From assembly GCA_022701365.1 (NCBI GenBank), contig JAKUHH010000202.1, positions 1 to 18,095 of the forward strand: a DNA stretch of 18,095 bases, given 5' to 3'. Positions 1 to 9,864 of this stretch are shown in pieces. Below the pieces are notes generated by a model, which was not told the DNA's origin, did no database searches, and saw nothing but the letters and a program-made list of their open reading frames with translations. A program made the translations under genes and the position numbers. This stretch comes from Mycocentrospora acerina. Lineage: Eukaryota > Ascomycota > Dothideomycetes > Pleosporales. Each line of letters starts with the position of its first letter. Position 1 is the stretch's first letter.

Positions 1-636
1 GATAGATGAGGCACGGCGGCAACGCTGATCCATCAGCACACACATGCTAGGAGTGTAATCCATAGGCGATTGCCGTCTTGAAGAGATGCTCTAACCTTCT
101 AATTATCCCATTTCCTCTTACTGAATATCTGGTTTGATCTGCTGATAACTCCAGTCATGAAGCCCTTCTCATCCATATTGTACGTGTGCTCAGCGTCAAC
201 GTTGTCTTGAGTGATTTTGTTCTGCAACAGGTCAAAGTATAGCTTGTACCCCTCATAGAAGTCAGCAGCGTGGCGATTGGCATTCATGGCGTTGTTCCAT
301 TGAGGTGTGATTTGGTCTTTGTAGGTGTTGCGTAACCCAGCTCTCAAAGACTGGCTCTTTTGCAGTAGTAGAGGTGAAATTTCATATCATTTCTCTTGTA
401 AGTGGCAGACGACGTGCTGTAAGCATATATACATGCTTAATGAGCTCTAGCTCTTGTTGTAGGTTGAGCTTCTGCTGGCTGATGTCTCTATTCTGCCGGG
501 GCAGCTGAATCCGCTTGTGTCTTCGCGACAGAGTTGAGCGACCAACACCATATTTATCGGCAGTTTTATGCTGTACAAGTTTTTCGCCTGACTCTAGCAC
601 ATGGACTGCTGCAATCACTTCGTCAATAGCTGGCAC
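1..636 (-). pseudogene. Fot1/pogo-like transposase (CENP-B-type HTH plus DDE), broken and truncated by window edge
   Basis: From ATG at 636 the frame encodes a psq/CENP-B-like helix-turn-helix with the family phrase DKYGVGRSTLSRRHKR and then LTARRLPLTREMI. A TGA at 382-384 follows where the family usually has Arg, so CGA to TGA is likely. The next codons still read NFTSTTAKEPVFESWVT. A frameshift near 330-350 leads into the 99-347 frame, which carries QWNNAMNANRHAADF and the first catalytic Asp in YNMDEKGFMTGV. A TAG at 99-101 is followed by readable sequence (KVRASLQDGNRLWITLLACV). A one-base shift near 45-50 then leads to ADGSALPPCLIY at the window edge. Family: pogo/Fot1 transposases, which cut and paste at TA. 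This copy cannot encode an intact enzyme. Two nonsense codons and two frameshifts are visible. Confidence 0.85.
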
Positions 637-678
637 GGTTGTTGAATTGTCACGTGTTGAAATTTGGGGAGGTTGGGG

Positions 679-699
679 GCGTTGCGTGCACGGACACGG
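679..699 (-). repeat. Terminal inverted repeat of the Fot1/pogo element
   Basis: Read outward-in on the minus strand it starts CCGTGTCCGTGCACGCAACG and is flanked by TA at 700-701. It matches the right TIR of the element at 13705-13740 at 20 of its first 23 positions. Confidence 0.75.
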
Positions 700-767
700 T
701 ACCCTAGCTCTGACTTCACCTTGCCTTCACGCTCATGTGAAAAACTGTACTCACGCTCAAGAGTCGT

Positions 768-836
768 CTTCTCCCAATCCCTTACCCACCCTATCCCTAT
801 CCCAGTCGCTATCCCAATCTATCCTTATCCCTGATT
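768..836 (+). repeat. Low-complexity pyrimidine/CTATCCC tract
   Basis: A G-poor run with degenerate repeats of CTATCCC and CCAATC. It lies just outside the Fot1/pogo terminus. The sequence resembles, but is not, the fungal telomere repeat CCCTAA. No function is evident. Confidence 0.5.
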
Positions 837-1040
837 TCAGGCTGCCAAAGCTGATAGGCACGTCTGTAGGCACATGACAAAGGCAGCAAGAGCCCTTCTG
901 GACTTTTCACGCTAGGCCATAGCTGCCACGCACCCTACTAACTTATTTCCAAAGAGATAAGTTGTTCTGGTTGTGCATTTATTGCTTGAAGCCCTAGTCG
1001 TAATGCAAGCAGGTAAATGACAGCAATCATCCCGTTTCTG

Positions 1041-1189
1041 ATGTGCTGTTGTGACTACCGTCTAACCTGGACCCTGCATGCAGACATGACATCAGAACAC
1101 CTGAGCAACGTGTGGGGACGTCTAAACAAGGCTGTCAAGAGCGATCAGCGCCGAAAGCGCGCGGCAAGGCTCACCCACTTCGGGCGCTT
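1041..1189 (+). CDS. Possible short first exon, basic peptide, unknown
   Basis: An open frame starts at ATG 1041 (second ATG at 1086) and encodes about 50 residues, including the basic stretch KAVKSDQRRKRAARL. It ends with TGA at 1191, but that TGA is part of a consensus 5' splice site, GTGAGT at 1190-1195. A CTTAAC branch-like motif followed by GTTAGCAG lies near 1276-1290. I could not follow a convincing second exon. It may be a chance ORF; the family is not recognised. Confidence 0.2.
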
Positions 1190-1193
1190 GTGA

Positions 1194-2252
1194 GTAAGCC
1201 TCCTACGCGCGACGCCCCGGAATAGAGTAGGTTCCGCGCTACAACAATGCCTGCATAGTACCGATATTCTAAATCTTAACGTTAGCAGTATTGCCCTCAC
1301 CTGTTTTTTTGCGTAGGTAACGATACTTTCTGTGTATCGATACGCTTAGATTTGCTCTTCTCAATATTGTAAGAAGCAGTCACCTTTGCCAGGTATATTC
1401 ACCGTTTTATCTAAACGCTGGAGGAATATGTAGTTGCAATGCTACCTGACATACCCTCAGCCCAAAGATCAGGATGCACAAACTGCATTTGATTGGCTGA
1501 GAACTTAATGTGATAGGCAATCTACATCTCACATTATTTAATCCATCACGTTAGCGCCAAGAAAATCGGCTTTCTCACAATAGCTGTGTAGTAAACCTAT
1601 TGTTTATGATTTTCTCACAACTGTAGAGATAAGTTATCTCGGCGGCGGGGGCGCGTCAGGCGTCAGCTCGTGCAGGTACGGTGCTCGATGCCGTGTTACT
1701 AGATTAGGGCGGAACAATTCCGATCTATTCCAATACAAGCTAAGGCTGCTGCTGGCTGGGCCCCTCCTGAAATCTCCAGCGAATCTCGTCGCGCTTCACA
1801 TGTCACTACATTCCCTCGCACAAACTGATGCCGGCCTTTGCAGCATGACTTACCATTTGCTCTCCCACCTACAGGGCTCGCCATCTGAAGTTGTGCAGAA
1901 TAAAGTATAGAAGCCCACACGACATGGGAAACATGCACTCGCTTATATCAGGAAGGATCTACTTGGCCAATTTCAGGATTACTTTAGCAAGGGATCAATA
2001 TACGAATGCTGCAAACACCTGCCTTTGCACTTTGAGCCCGATCAAGTATTTACTACCCTTCAGTCGATCCGATCTCGGTGCGGAACGGACGAAGGCTTCA
2101 GCAGTAGTTCGCAACAGCATTTATCACAGCGTGCTCCTTCCTTTCACCCGCACAAGCCTGAGGGCTCGAGTCGAGTGGAAGCCGCCTCCTATGGCCGCGT
2201 CCCCGAAGGTGGAAGATGCGGTGGCTTCAAGATCCTCCTAGAAGCTGCTGCG
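1194..2252. other. About 1 kb without a defined gene; 5' flank of the TPR-protein gene
   Basis: It holds a perfect 6-bp hairpin (CGATAC..GTATCG, 1321-1339) and two copies of TTTCTCACAA near 1573 and 1611. From 1911 the frame used by the next gene is already open, reading peptide such as KDLLGQFQDYFSKG, but without an ATG before 2253. The gene may therefore have extra upstream coding sequence or exons. Overlapping frames here start only at TTG and look like shadows. Confidence 0.45.
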
Positions 2253-4389
2253 ATGGATGGGCTTCAGATCTCTGAACGTCGCCCCACAGCTGATCGAATG
2301 AGGACATTACAAGGTATGGAGGATGTCAATACTGGTATTTGGCACCTTCTCCTTGGTCATTTTGTGGGCACATTCGTCGCACCACAGTCGATGCGTGCAC
2401 GCGGACTAAGAAATAAATCCATAGCTTTTAGTCAGATCAGTGCGGCGAGACATTCTAGCAATCAAACCGTTGGCAAGCTGTACCGTCTGGCCCAAAAGTA
2501 TCAAGAGTATGTGCAACAGGGAGATCTGATTGCCCTACGATTGGTGCCGCGCCTAAAGCAAGAGTACGCCCAATTACCCCGTAGATTAGTTTAAACTAAC
2601 GCGTCACAGACTAGAAGCCACACACGAGGAAAATATACCAGCGCTAGTCAAGTTGCACCGCGAATATCTTCCAGAAGCCCGGGAAGACGTCAAGCGAGGC
2701 AACTTCGAGGTAGCTATAGAATTGATGTATCATTTCTTAGACCTGGGGTACGAGAAAGCCGGCATCGCCAAGAGGGACACAGTATTACCCAAACTCATAT
2801 GCAAATACATAGACATCGATTGGTTTCTCGAGTATGGCAAGATTCGGGCGACCCCGGACTCGGTCGGTACCGACGGCAAACAACATACGGAACGCAGTCG
2901 CAGTCGCAGTCGCAGTCGCAAAAGACAAAGATTGTCGCAAGATAACCGCGTCGTTGGTTTAAACCAGCACACATCCATTACCAATACATTTCCTGGAAAG
3001 CCAGCTTCTGCAACAAGCACAACCGACTCAGAGCCGCAACAATGTCTAGATAGCTCAGTAGAATTAAACGATGAAGTGCCGGCACCTCTGATACACCAGT
3101 CATCTAAGCATCGCGACGAAAACGATGGTCAGATACCAGCAACTACGATTGCTTACCGAAGCCAACTTAGCAGGGAAATCTCTACGTCGCAGTCTGCGCT
3201 ACGGCCACTGGTTATTCCGGAAAGATCTAGTAAAAGACACACTGGCTACCAGGTCAGGTCTAATGTAACCCCAGTGTTCCCGCGGTTGCTACTGCAACAT
3301 AGGCAGGCCGCGACTGTCTCGTATACCTCCAGCGCTGAAAAAAGCTCTCATCGTGTCGGCACTCCACTTGCGCGTCGTATTGATTTCCCCTTTAGTTCGG
3401 TTCCGACTTTGTTGCAGAGCATTAAGGAATCCCTTGAAAAGGGTTTTCAGAGCGTGACAGTGGACAGACAAGGGACCATCTTCATGCCGAACGGCGACAG
3501 ACAGCAGAACAATCTGTGCAACGAATTCGATTCGTACTGTTTTACTGCTACAAAGTTCCTGGAGAAGGGCATGAAGAAGGAATGCTCCAGTGCGCTGGGC
3601 AAGGCAACTAGTCTCATCCCACGCATCCTTCAAGCGGAGCATCCTCGGACCCTAGCCTGCTTTTTCGAGGTGTTCATCCATCTTTGTCAGTCCGGGCTCT
3701 CTCAAACAGCCAAAACATTCTGTGATTACGTACAAAAGATCTCTAAACAGGTGTCTAGTGCAGACCAGCCCTGGGGTCGAGCATGTCGGTCTCTTGGTCA
3801 GCTCAATCTGGCTCTGCTCGAATCGGAGATGGCGACAGCTTGGCAGTGTATCACTAATACTTTTGATCACAAATTCGGAAACACCCATCCTCTCTCTATT
3901 TCCGTCCGTCTCGATTACGTCAAACGCGTGCATGGCATCTCAACCCCTGCTAAAGAAGAACACCTTCTTCGAGAGCTCCTTGAGAGGTTGGGTGATACTC
4001 CTAAACCCTCGACGCCACGTGTGAGACACAATCTGGCGCACAGTCTGAACAGGCAGGGACGGCATAAGGAAGCGCGACGTGTGGTGATGCATACCCTCGA
4101 GCTTCTCGAAACTCACAAACAAGACTTATATCGCGGGCGGACTGCTGAGCGCATAGAGTCATTGAAGATTATCTCCCACACTTACTACGGTGAAGGAGAG
4201 GTCCACGAAGCAGCAAAGTGGTTGCGGGAGGCGATCGAAATGACTCAGAAGCAATGGGGGTCGCAACATTCCTGGAACGTTGAGTTTAAGGTTGTTCTAG
4301 AAGAGTGGCTACGAAGTTGTGGCGAGGAAAGACAGGCCGGCGACGTACAAGAAGAAATCAAAGAATTGATGAAAGACAGTGAAGATTGA
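2253..4389 (+). CDS. TPR-like protein of the Clr5-associated fungal type, with RS-rich linker; two exons
   Basis: Model: exon 1 2253-2563, intron 2564-2609 (GTACGC, CTAAC at 2596, CACAG), exon 2 2610-4389, giving 696 residues. The phase-2 join is clean. A second donor, GTATGT at 2507, also keeps the frame and would remove 19 residues. Residues 1-190 are helical-looking with no domain I recognise. Residues about 199-211 are an RSRSRSRSRKR stretch, a likely nuclear-localisation or phospho-target segment. Residues 212-400 are polar and probably disordered. Residues about 400-690 resemble the TPR-like C-terminal half of many Pezizomycotina Clr5-domain proteins, with HPRTLACFFEVFIHL, NLAHSLNRQGRHKEA and a closing QHSW..EF..VLEEWLR. 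The Clr5 domain itself (W, LY and WG landmarks) is not visible, so it is lost, in an unseen exon, or never existed. ATG 2253 is the first in-frame ATG. The role is unknown; a protein-interaction scaffold is inferred from the TPRs. Confidence 0.65.
2564..2609 (+). other. Predicted intron of the TPR-protein gene
   Basis: Donor GTACGC, branch-like CTAAC 10 bases before acceptor CACAG. Removing these 46 bases joins frame 3 to frame 1 in phase 2. An alternative donor, GTATGT at 2507, has a better consensus, uses the same acceptor and is also frame-preserving (103-bp intron). Confidence 0.55.
2893..2920 (+). repeat. CGCAGT hexanucleotide microsatellite inside a coding exon
   Basis: Four perfect CGCAGT units plus a partial fifth, encoding Arg-Ser dipeptides. 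Any gain or loss of units stays in frame, so the RS length could vary between strains. Confidence 0.85.
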
Positions 4390-4624
4390 TGAGGGCCTAT
4401 TGAGAAGACTCGTGCATGGCGACGAGACCTGATATCTGAGCGCACTTATGCATATCCGGACAACGTACGCAAGAGTGAAGCTCCGCGGATGCTGTTTCCG
4501 AATTTGTTCCACTAAAACTACTGCGAATATGTAGCTCTTGGCCTGCAAGGGCATAGCGATAGCCCATGAAGCAAACTCGCACTCACCTCTGCGCATCCTG
4601 TAGCCTCACAAAGCAACTTTATCT
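4390..4624. other. Convergent 3' intergenic spacer
   Basis: These 235 bp separate the stop codons of the two facing genes and must hold both 3' ends. I see no separate gene, and no canonical polyadenylation signal stands out. Confidence 0.5.
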
Positions 4625-6388
4625 TCATTGCACTGCACAGTTTCTACCTCCATCAACTTGTTCCAGCGGACAGAGTAGCACTCCGTCCTTGACAAGTACT
4701 ATTTCATCGACTCTTTCTGTGCGGTGTTCGACATGCATCCAGGTAGTCAAAGAACGGGTGTTTACATCAAGGTCAAAGACCCGCGCTTGCCGAAAGGTCC
4801 GCCTCCCAGCATATTGGCCGTATCCCCCAAATCCTGCCGAGCCTCCAGAGCACAAGTAAGGTTGAACCTTTTGCCCTGCCTTTCGTGGCAGCTGAGCAAC
4901 AAAATCGTTCAAATGATCGTGCCCGGTCCCAATCGCTGCTATGCCTTGTTTGGCTAAAGCCTCGTAGAAATGGGAGTTGTAGATGGGGCCCTCAGTTGGT
5001 TCCCTCCGGAGACCAGTAAGTATACTAGAGTCGCAATTCCCAAATTCTGGTAGAGGAATATGGAAGAAAGCTAGGGAGAGACGGAAGGCGTTATCATGTT
5101 TAGTGTGCTCGCACTTTTTACGTTGGTCTTCAGAGGTCTTCAAAAACCACTCAATCTGACTTCGTTTGATGTAATCGTAGCCATTTCTAAAAAAAGTCAC
5201 CAACTTCCCGAGAAAGCCTGGTATTGCGCCATGTGAATCCAGAAGGTACAGAGTCAGGACTGGGAATTCCGATGGAGCAGCTGCAAAGACCTGGACAATG
5301 TAATTGCCTACACCGTCAACCTCTTCTGGGCCTGGTTTGGAGAGACAGTTAGGCAGGCTTTCAAGTAGTGTCATCTGTTCTGTACCTATAACCTAGTCAG
5401 CGAGAATGTACAGCTTATTGTGAACATGTGCCCAGCTTGCTGCACAGCTAGGGTGTTCGATAGGGCAAAACTCACGAGAAGAGGCGTGGTCGCCCTCGTT
5501 ATCATGGTTGCCGAAGACTGTAGCATAAGCAAGCCTTCTAGCCTCCATGAGAGCGATGAGTTTGAACAGAGGGGTCTGGCTGTCATCAACGCCGTGGTGT
5601 ATCTGATCTCCAGCCAGAATTACCAAGTTAGGTTTACTCTCCTCCAGTACTTTCTCGATAAAGGCTACTGTACGCGGGTCAGCTTCAACTGGTCCAAGGT
5701 ATTTCCCATGGGCGTCCATAGCGTCGTGGCATACGCCGGGACCGGTGCCCATGTGCGCGTCAGAAACCTGGACGATGCTGAATTTGCCATCTTTCGGAAT
5801 CCTTAGAACCTGAGCATCTAGCTTGGGCTTGGCCCTGCCGTGACGTATGGTCAATCTCGCAACAGGGATTTCTGGAAAAGCGTCGAGTTGGAGTGATGCT
5901 TGCATGAGGTTCCACTGTGGTCGTGGGTCGACGGCATCTTCACCATACAGAACATCGACCCCCGTCACCGCCTGGTCGACCTGCTTGCGGAACTCTTGCT
6001 TCAACAACCAAATTTTGCCGAGCCGCTCTTCCAATACGGCGTCTGCAGGAGGATCGGAAGGCCGCTCACCGACGACAATAGATGTGACCACCAGGTCCCC
6101 ATCGGCAAGCCCTGTCTCATCTGCCCACTCTAGACAGAGCCATGCCTTCTGTCCATCTGGATGCCGATGTAAGTAGAGATCTTTTTCTATAACTTGGACC
6201 CGGGGTCCTTGCTTGCAGACGCAAGGAGTCGCTAGTGGGTGGCTGCAGACGCGTAGATCGGTGACAACCCGATGAAGAACGACATCAGTAGGACGGCAAT
6301 TGGGAGACACCTCTGCGGTAGTGCGATAGAGGCGAAACGATATCGCTGCTAGAAGCGCCAACACTGAAAGGATGCCTAGCATAGACAT
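4625..6388 (-). CDS. DCR2-like calcineurin-type phosphoesterase, two exons
   Basis: Model: exon 1 6388-5476, intron 5475-5386, exon 2 5385-4625, 557 residues, in line with fungal DCR2 proteins. All metallophosphoesterase motifs are present: D210-x-H212 (VSDAHMGTGPG), GDQ around D261, GNHDNEG at 293-299, DSH ending at H356, H413 in FFHIPLP, and GTGHDH with H460 and H462. A dinuclear-metal phosphatase with a complete active site is expected. Splicing restores the conserved SSR-TEQMTLLESLP junction, with Arg305 split by the intron. I chose ATG 6388 because the upstream extension to 6442 starts only at GTG; the chosen start gives a hydrophobic N-terminal segment (LGILSVLALLAAISF), a likely signal anchor to the secretory pathway. 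In yeast, Dcr2 affects cell-cycle start and counteracts Ire1 in the unfolded-protein response; that role here is inferred from family only. It faces the TPR-protein gene. Confidence 0.92.
5386..5475 (-). other. Intron of the DCR2-like gene
   Basis: A 90-bp intron with donor GTGAGT, branch motif CTGAC and acceptor TATAG on the minus strand. Two later AGs exist. The next one (GTACAG) also keeps frame but would give Gln-Gln in place of the conserved Arg-Thr-Glu-Gln, so TATAG is preferred. Confidence 0.85.
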
Positions 6389-6660
6389 TGGTTGTAATTG
6401 TGTCGTTGAATGGCTGTCTGTGGACAGTGTGGGTGTTGACACCTGGTTTTCACGCTTGCGCGTGCTTAGCGCTGCGCGGGCTAGATGACGTCCGCTGCAA
6501 CTTCGTGCTGCAATTTCGTGCTCTTACTGATCCCTTTCGACGTTCACTACTTCCTCGATACACGTATCAGCGAGAACAGTCTGCCTTTTCCAAAAACGCA
6601 GGACTCGACCGCCAGTTAGCCAGCTGCTTACCCACGAGACCACCGAGATTGATTTGAAGG
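6389..6660 (-). promoter_or_regulatory. Presumed promoter and 5' UTR of the DCR2-like gene
   Basis: This is the region directly upstream of the ATG. It contains TGACGTCC at 6486-6493, a bZIP/CRE-type core, and a GC-rich GCGCGTGC..GCTGCGCG stretch near 6457-6479. The function is inferred from position only. The ORF on the plus strand here has no family features and I treat it as a shadow. Confidence 0.3.
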
Positions 6661-8518
6661 CCATCTTCGCCGTCAACAGAAAGCGATCGCGTTCGCTGAT
6701 AAACGTTCAGCACCGCCCTAATTTATCCTCGATTAAAGCCAGCGTAGCACCGCAAGCACTCTGTACCCTGTTAACGCCTAGAATATCACCTGCAACCAAG
6801 AGGTGACGGCCTTCGATTGCATTACAGGCTCCCGCAGTCGCGACATCCGCGCGCACATTGTCTGACCGCACCGACGCACACTCGATACTACTGGCGCTGT
6901 GAAATGGACGAAGGGTGCTGTTGACTGCGTCTGGTGCGGCACAGATCTATCTTTTAAGCGGGGATGGTGCTCTGCGGAAGCACGTCGTGCCCAATTTTGA
7001 AAGTCTACGCTGGAATGCACTGATTACTGCCTCTTTGCCAAGGTCTTGTTCTTGGCACAAAAGGGATACAATTTTTGGTACACGCTGTGTCTAGTTCGAT
7101 GGGGCAAGCCAAACGCTAGAGGATGAATTGATAATCTTGGTGCAGGCGGCATCACTCGGGATCAGCGATGGTCATCAGGGTGTTTTATTTTCGAGAGCAG
7201 CGCCAGGATGGGCAGACTTGAAACCGAAACGCACGGCGCTTGAGTGAGGCGAGCGGACAATGTTCCTGTTGCGATACAGCGCGAGTACATTTCGTTCCTT
7301 AATGCGCAGCGCAAGCTATATTAACGGCAGTCCAGGGATCGCGTAAATGCACCAGGTGCCATGCTCTTGTGGTGGAGGGAGATGTGATCAGTAGGTCAGG
7401 CGAGTTCAATTTCGAGGCTAGCGCATTTCACGACATCGCAATTGGCGCTAGTGGCATTTAGTAGGGCCATGGTGCCTCAAGCAGGGCATACCCAGGTTCA
7501 CAACATCGAGAATTGGCAATGCACTATGGTAATTGTGCTCAGCAATTAACGGCCAGACTCTCGTCTCCGCCGGTAAGTCGGGCAAAAAATACCGCAGTAC
7601 GCAACGACTCAAGTAAATCGCGAAACAACGAGTATTGAACTAGAAGAGCACATCACAATGCGTCCACAGCACAATGCGTCCACAACAACCAATAGCTTTT
7701 TCGCATATGCTGTAACCTGAGAGTGCCCTCACGTGAATGCCTTTCTTGGATGCCGTGCGCCTGAGTGTGCAGCTTCTCTGCTCTTACCTTGACTGACCCA
7801 GCCTCGCGATTCAGACTTGAGTGTTCTATAGTACGCTAAGCCAGAGTTGAGAGAATGCGCCGCACTACCACCAAACCTCAACAAAGCTAGGCCCGGATTG
7901 GCGCTGCTGACCTGACGCTCTCAGCGTTGTAGGAAGAGCGTAATCGGTCATCTATCATAAGCTCCATCTATTCACCAGAGGCAACAGGTAGCAAGGGCTG
8001 TTTAGATGACCCACTGCGACAGATGGAAACAGCGAAATTTCAATTTGACAACGCTGTCAGACTCACAGGTAACGATTCGAGAAATCCCAACTTGGTATTG
8101 TGGGTGAGGTATTCACCGTCACCCTAAGTCCTTTTGTGATGTGAACGCACGGTCAATCTGACATCCACGGCCCTGCCCTTGGGAGCACTAGCTTTGTTGA
8201 ACAAAATGACAGAAAACGCGATGATCTTGTGAAGAAAGAGGAAACGTCCGCTTGGAATTGTGATATTCGATGCGCCGCGATCCCTATTGGAAAAAAAGAA
8301 TCAGCGTCATCATGCGCGCTATTCGAGAGTATGAGTGAAAAGTCACATTTAGCAACCTTGCATCAGAGGCTGTGCCAGGTCCGGAAACGCTGGATATAGG
8401 CGGCCAGTTCCCGACAAATAAGGAACGTATGAAGACACGGAGCAAGTTGTTCAAAATAGCCAAGCTTGTGCCAAAAAGCGCTACTGTATCTCTACTTTAA
8501 CGCTAAGCTTAACTGTGA
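6661..8518. other. About 1.9 kb with no supported gene
   Basis: Base composition is mixed and frames are short. The only ORF of note on the minus strand (6778-7020) starts at GTG, has no internal start and matches nothing I know. A short open stretch of 84 codons at 8145-8396 (plus) lacks an early ATG and ends at TAG. It could belong to the decayed frame that follows, but I cannot join them. Confidence 0.4.
7654..7684 (+). repeat. 15-bp direct repeat in tandem
   Basis: CACAATGCGTCCACA occurs at 7654-7668 and again at 7670-7684, one base apart. This is a small tandem duplication of unknown significance. Confidence 0.8.
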
Positions 8519-9256
8519 GCACCTATTGGAGCAAGCCCAAGAGATGAACAACCTATACATTCGAAGCATCATACCCTTGCCCAAGGACAGCAATCTGAAC
8601 AAGACAGATGTTCTTCAACGTTCTCGACTTGGAGATGGTCAATGAAAGTTTCGACATTTTCTCTGCAGACTACCCTAGTAGGCGACCAACTAGAAAGACA
8701 AAGAGATGCAGGCAACGATATGATGAAGTAGGAATTTGTTCAAACCACAGTTCATCCAGATTTTAGAGAGAGTCGAGCTTTCCAACCGCTACGGGCAACA
8801 TACAAAATCACACAATTTCAAAGGCTCACTCCGCGAATGTTGCGCTGCGAGCTCCATGTCTATAGCATTGAATCCCGCCGAGACCTGGCTGAAGTCAAAG
8901 ATAATCTTTGGCTGAAAGGAAACATACAAAGAGACGCAATTCGACAGTCTCTATAGATGAGTGCCAGGATATACGAGTTGTTGTCTTGCTATAAACAATC
9001 AGCAATGTCATCCTCAGTACGACATAATGGCTTTGACTATGCAGGGATATATCACAAACAAAGATCATACCACTCCGCGCTTGTACGCGCCCGACTCTCC
9101 GCTCACCTCTACCAATTGAGACTACTAATTTCTTCTATGCTGTTGAACCATAGCGAAATTGTAGGCATTTTGATCTTAAAGTACAGAACTAACATCCATC
9201 CCTGGGTCACGAGACGCACCCCGTCGCGAGACAAAATACAGGTACTTAGACAGTAA
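8519..9256 (+). pseudogene. Possible decayed gene: 246-codon frame with two internal TAG codons
   Basis: A single frame runs from after TGA 8516 to TAA 9254 with only two stops, TAG at 8729 and TAG at 8954. Chance alone would give about one stop per 20 codons. Both stops could come from CAG by C to T. The peptide is protein-like around 8732-8953, for example TVHPDFRESRAFQPLRATYK and ESRRDLAEVKDNLWLKGN, then from ATG 8957 a 99-residue tail. I do not recognise the family. The last part (9072-9256) lies inside the duplicated, N-flanked region, so assembly error may also affect it. Part of the stretch is open in other frames too, which weakens the case. Confidence 0.3.
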
Positions 9257-9864
9257 GCGTCTGTAATCCCCCAAGCGCATTAGANCCCCCGCGCTTGTCC
9301 GCGCCCGACTCTCCGCTCACCTCTACCAATTGAGACTACTAATTTCTTCTATGCTNACTCCGCGCTTGTACGCGCCCGACTCTCCGCTCACCTCTACCAA
9401 TTGAGACTACTAATTTCTTCTATGCTGTTGAACCATAGCGAAATTGTAGGCATTTTGATCTTAAAGTACAGAACTAACATCCATCCCTGGGTCACGAGAC
9501 GCACCCCGTCGCGAGACAAAATACAGGTACTTAGACAGTAAGCGTCTGTAATCCCCCAAGCGCATTAGATTTACCTTCAGTCTTCTATTACCACATTTTA
9601 AGCCTACTGTAAACTGTTCTCGTCGCTAAAGATACAAAAATTACNTGTTGAACCATAGCGAAATTGTAGGCATTTTGATCTTAAAGTACAGAACTAACAT
9701 CCATCCCTGGGTCACGAGACGCACCCCGTCGCGAGACAAAATACAGGTACTTAGACAGTAAGCGTCTGTAATCCCCCAAGCGCATTAGATTTACCTTCAG
9801 TCTTCTATTACCACATTTTAAGCCTACTGTAAACTGTTCTCGTCGCTAAAGATACAAAAATTAC
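9072..9864 (+). repeat. Overlapping near-identical direct copies joined by single N bases
   Basis: Copy A 9072-9284, copy B 9286-9355, copy C 9357-9644 and copy D 9646-9864 are separated by N at 9285, 9356 and 9645. C repeats A with a 285-bp offset and runs 75 bp further. D repeats the last 219 bp of C (9426-9644) without a difference that I can see. B repeats the first 70 bp of A, with mismatches only near its N-flanked start (CCCCC for ACTCC, TGTCC for TGTAC). Every copy boundary falls exactly at an N. The simplest reading is overlapping contig ends placed side by side. A true single copy would be about 288 bp, leaving about 505 bases in excess. A real tandem array that was hard to assemble is the alternative. 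Confidence 0.85.

Larger units (their letters stand above)
1..699 (-). mobile_element. Fot1/pogo-type DNA transposon, right end only
   Basis: The decayed transposase at 1-636 reads leftwards. About 60 bp outside its start codon is a terminal inverted repeat whose outward-in sequence begins CCGTGTCCGTGCACGCAACG (699 down to 680). It is followed directly by TA at 700-701, the target-site duplication expected of Tc1/mariner-superfamily elements. The identification rests on three things seen together: transposase upstream part in the correct order, TIR, and TA. The same TIR is found at both ends of the 950-bp element at 12791-13740. The other end of this copy lies outside the window, so its length is unknown. 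Confidence 0.75.

Noticed and set aside
780..830. CCCTATCCCTATCCC as telomeric repeat
   Set aside because: The fungal repeat is CCCTAA; these units carry T, are few and irregular, and lie in ordinary sequence.
1891..2241. 116-codon plus ORF overlapping the TPR-gene 5' region
   Set aside because: It starts at TTG, is in a different frame from the better supported gene, and shows no family features; likely a shadow frame.
6778..7020. 80-codon minus ORF
   Set aside because: GTG start and no recognisable domain.
9072..9864. CRISPR-like or genuine satellite array
   Set aside because: Copies are of unequal length, overlap head to tail without unique spacers, and break exactly at N bases, as expected of assembly joins.
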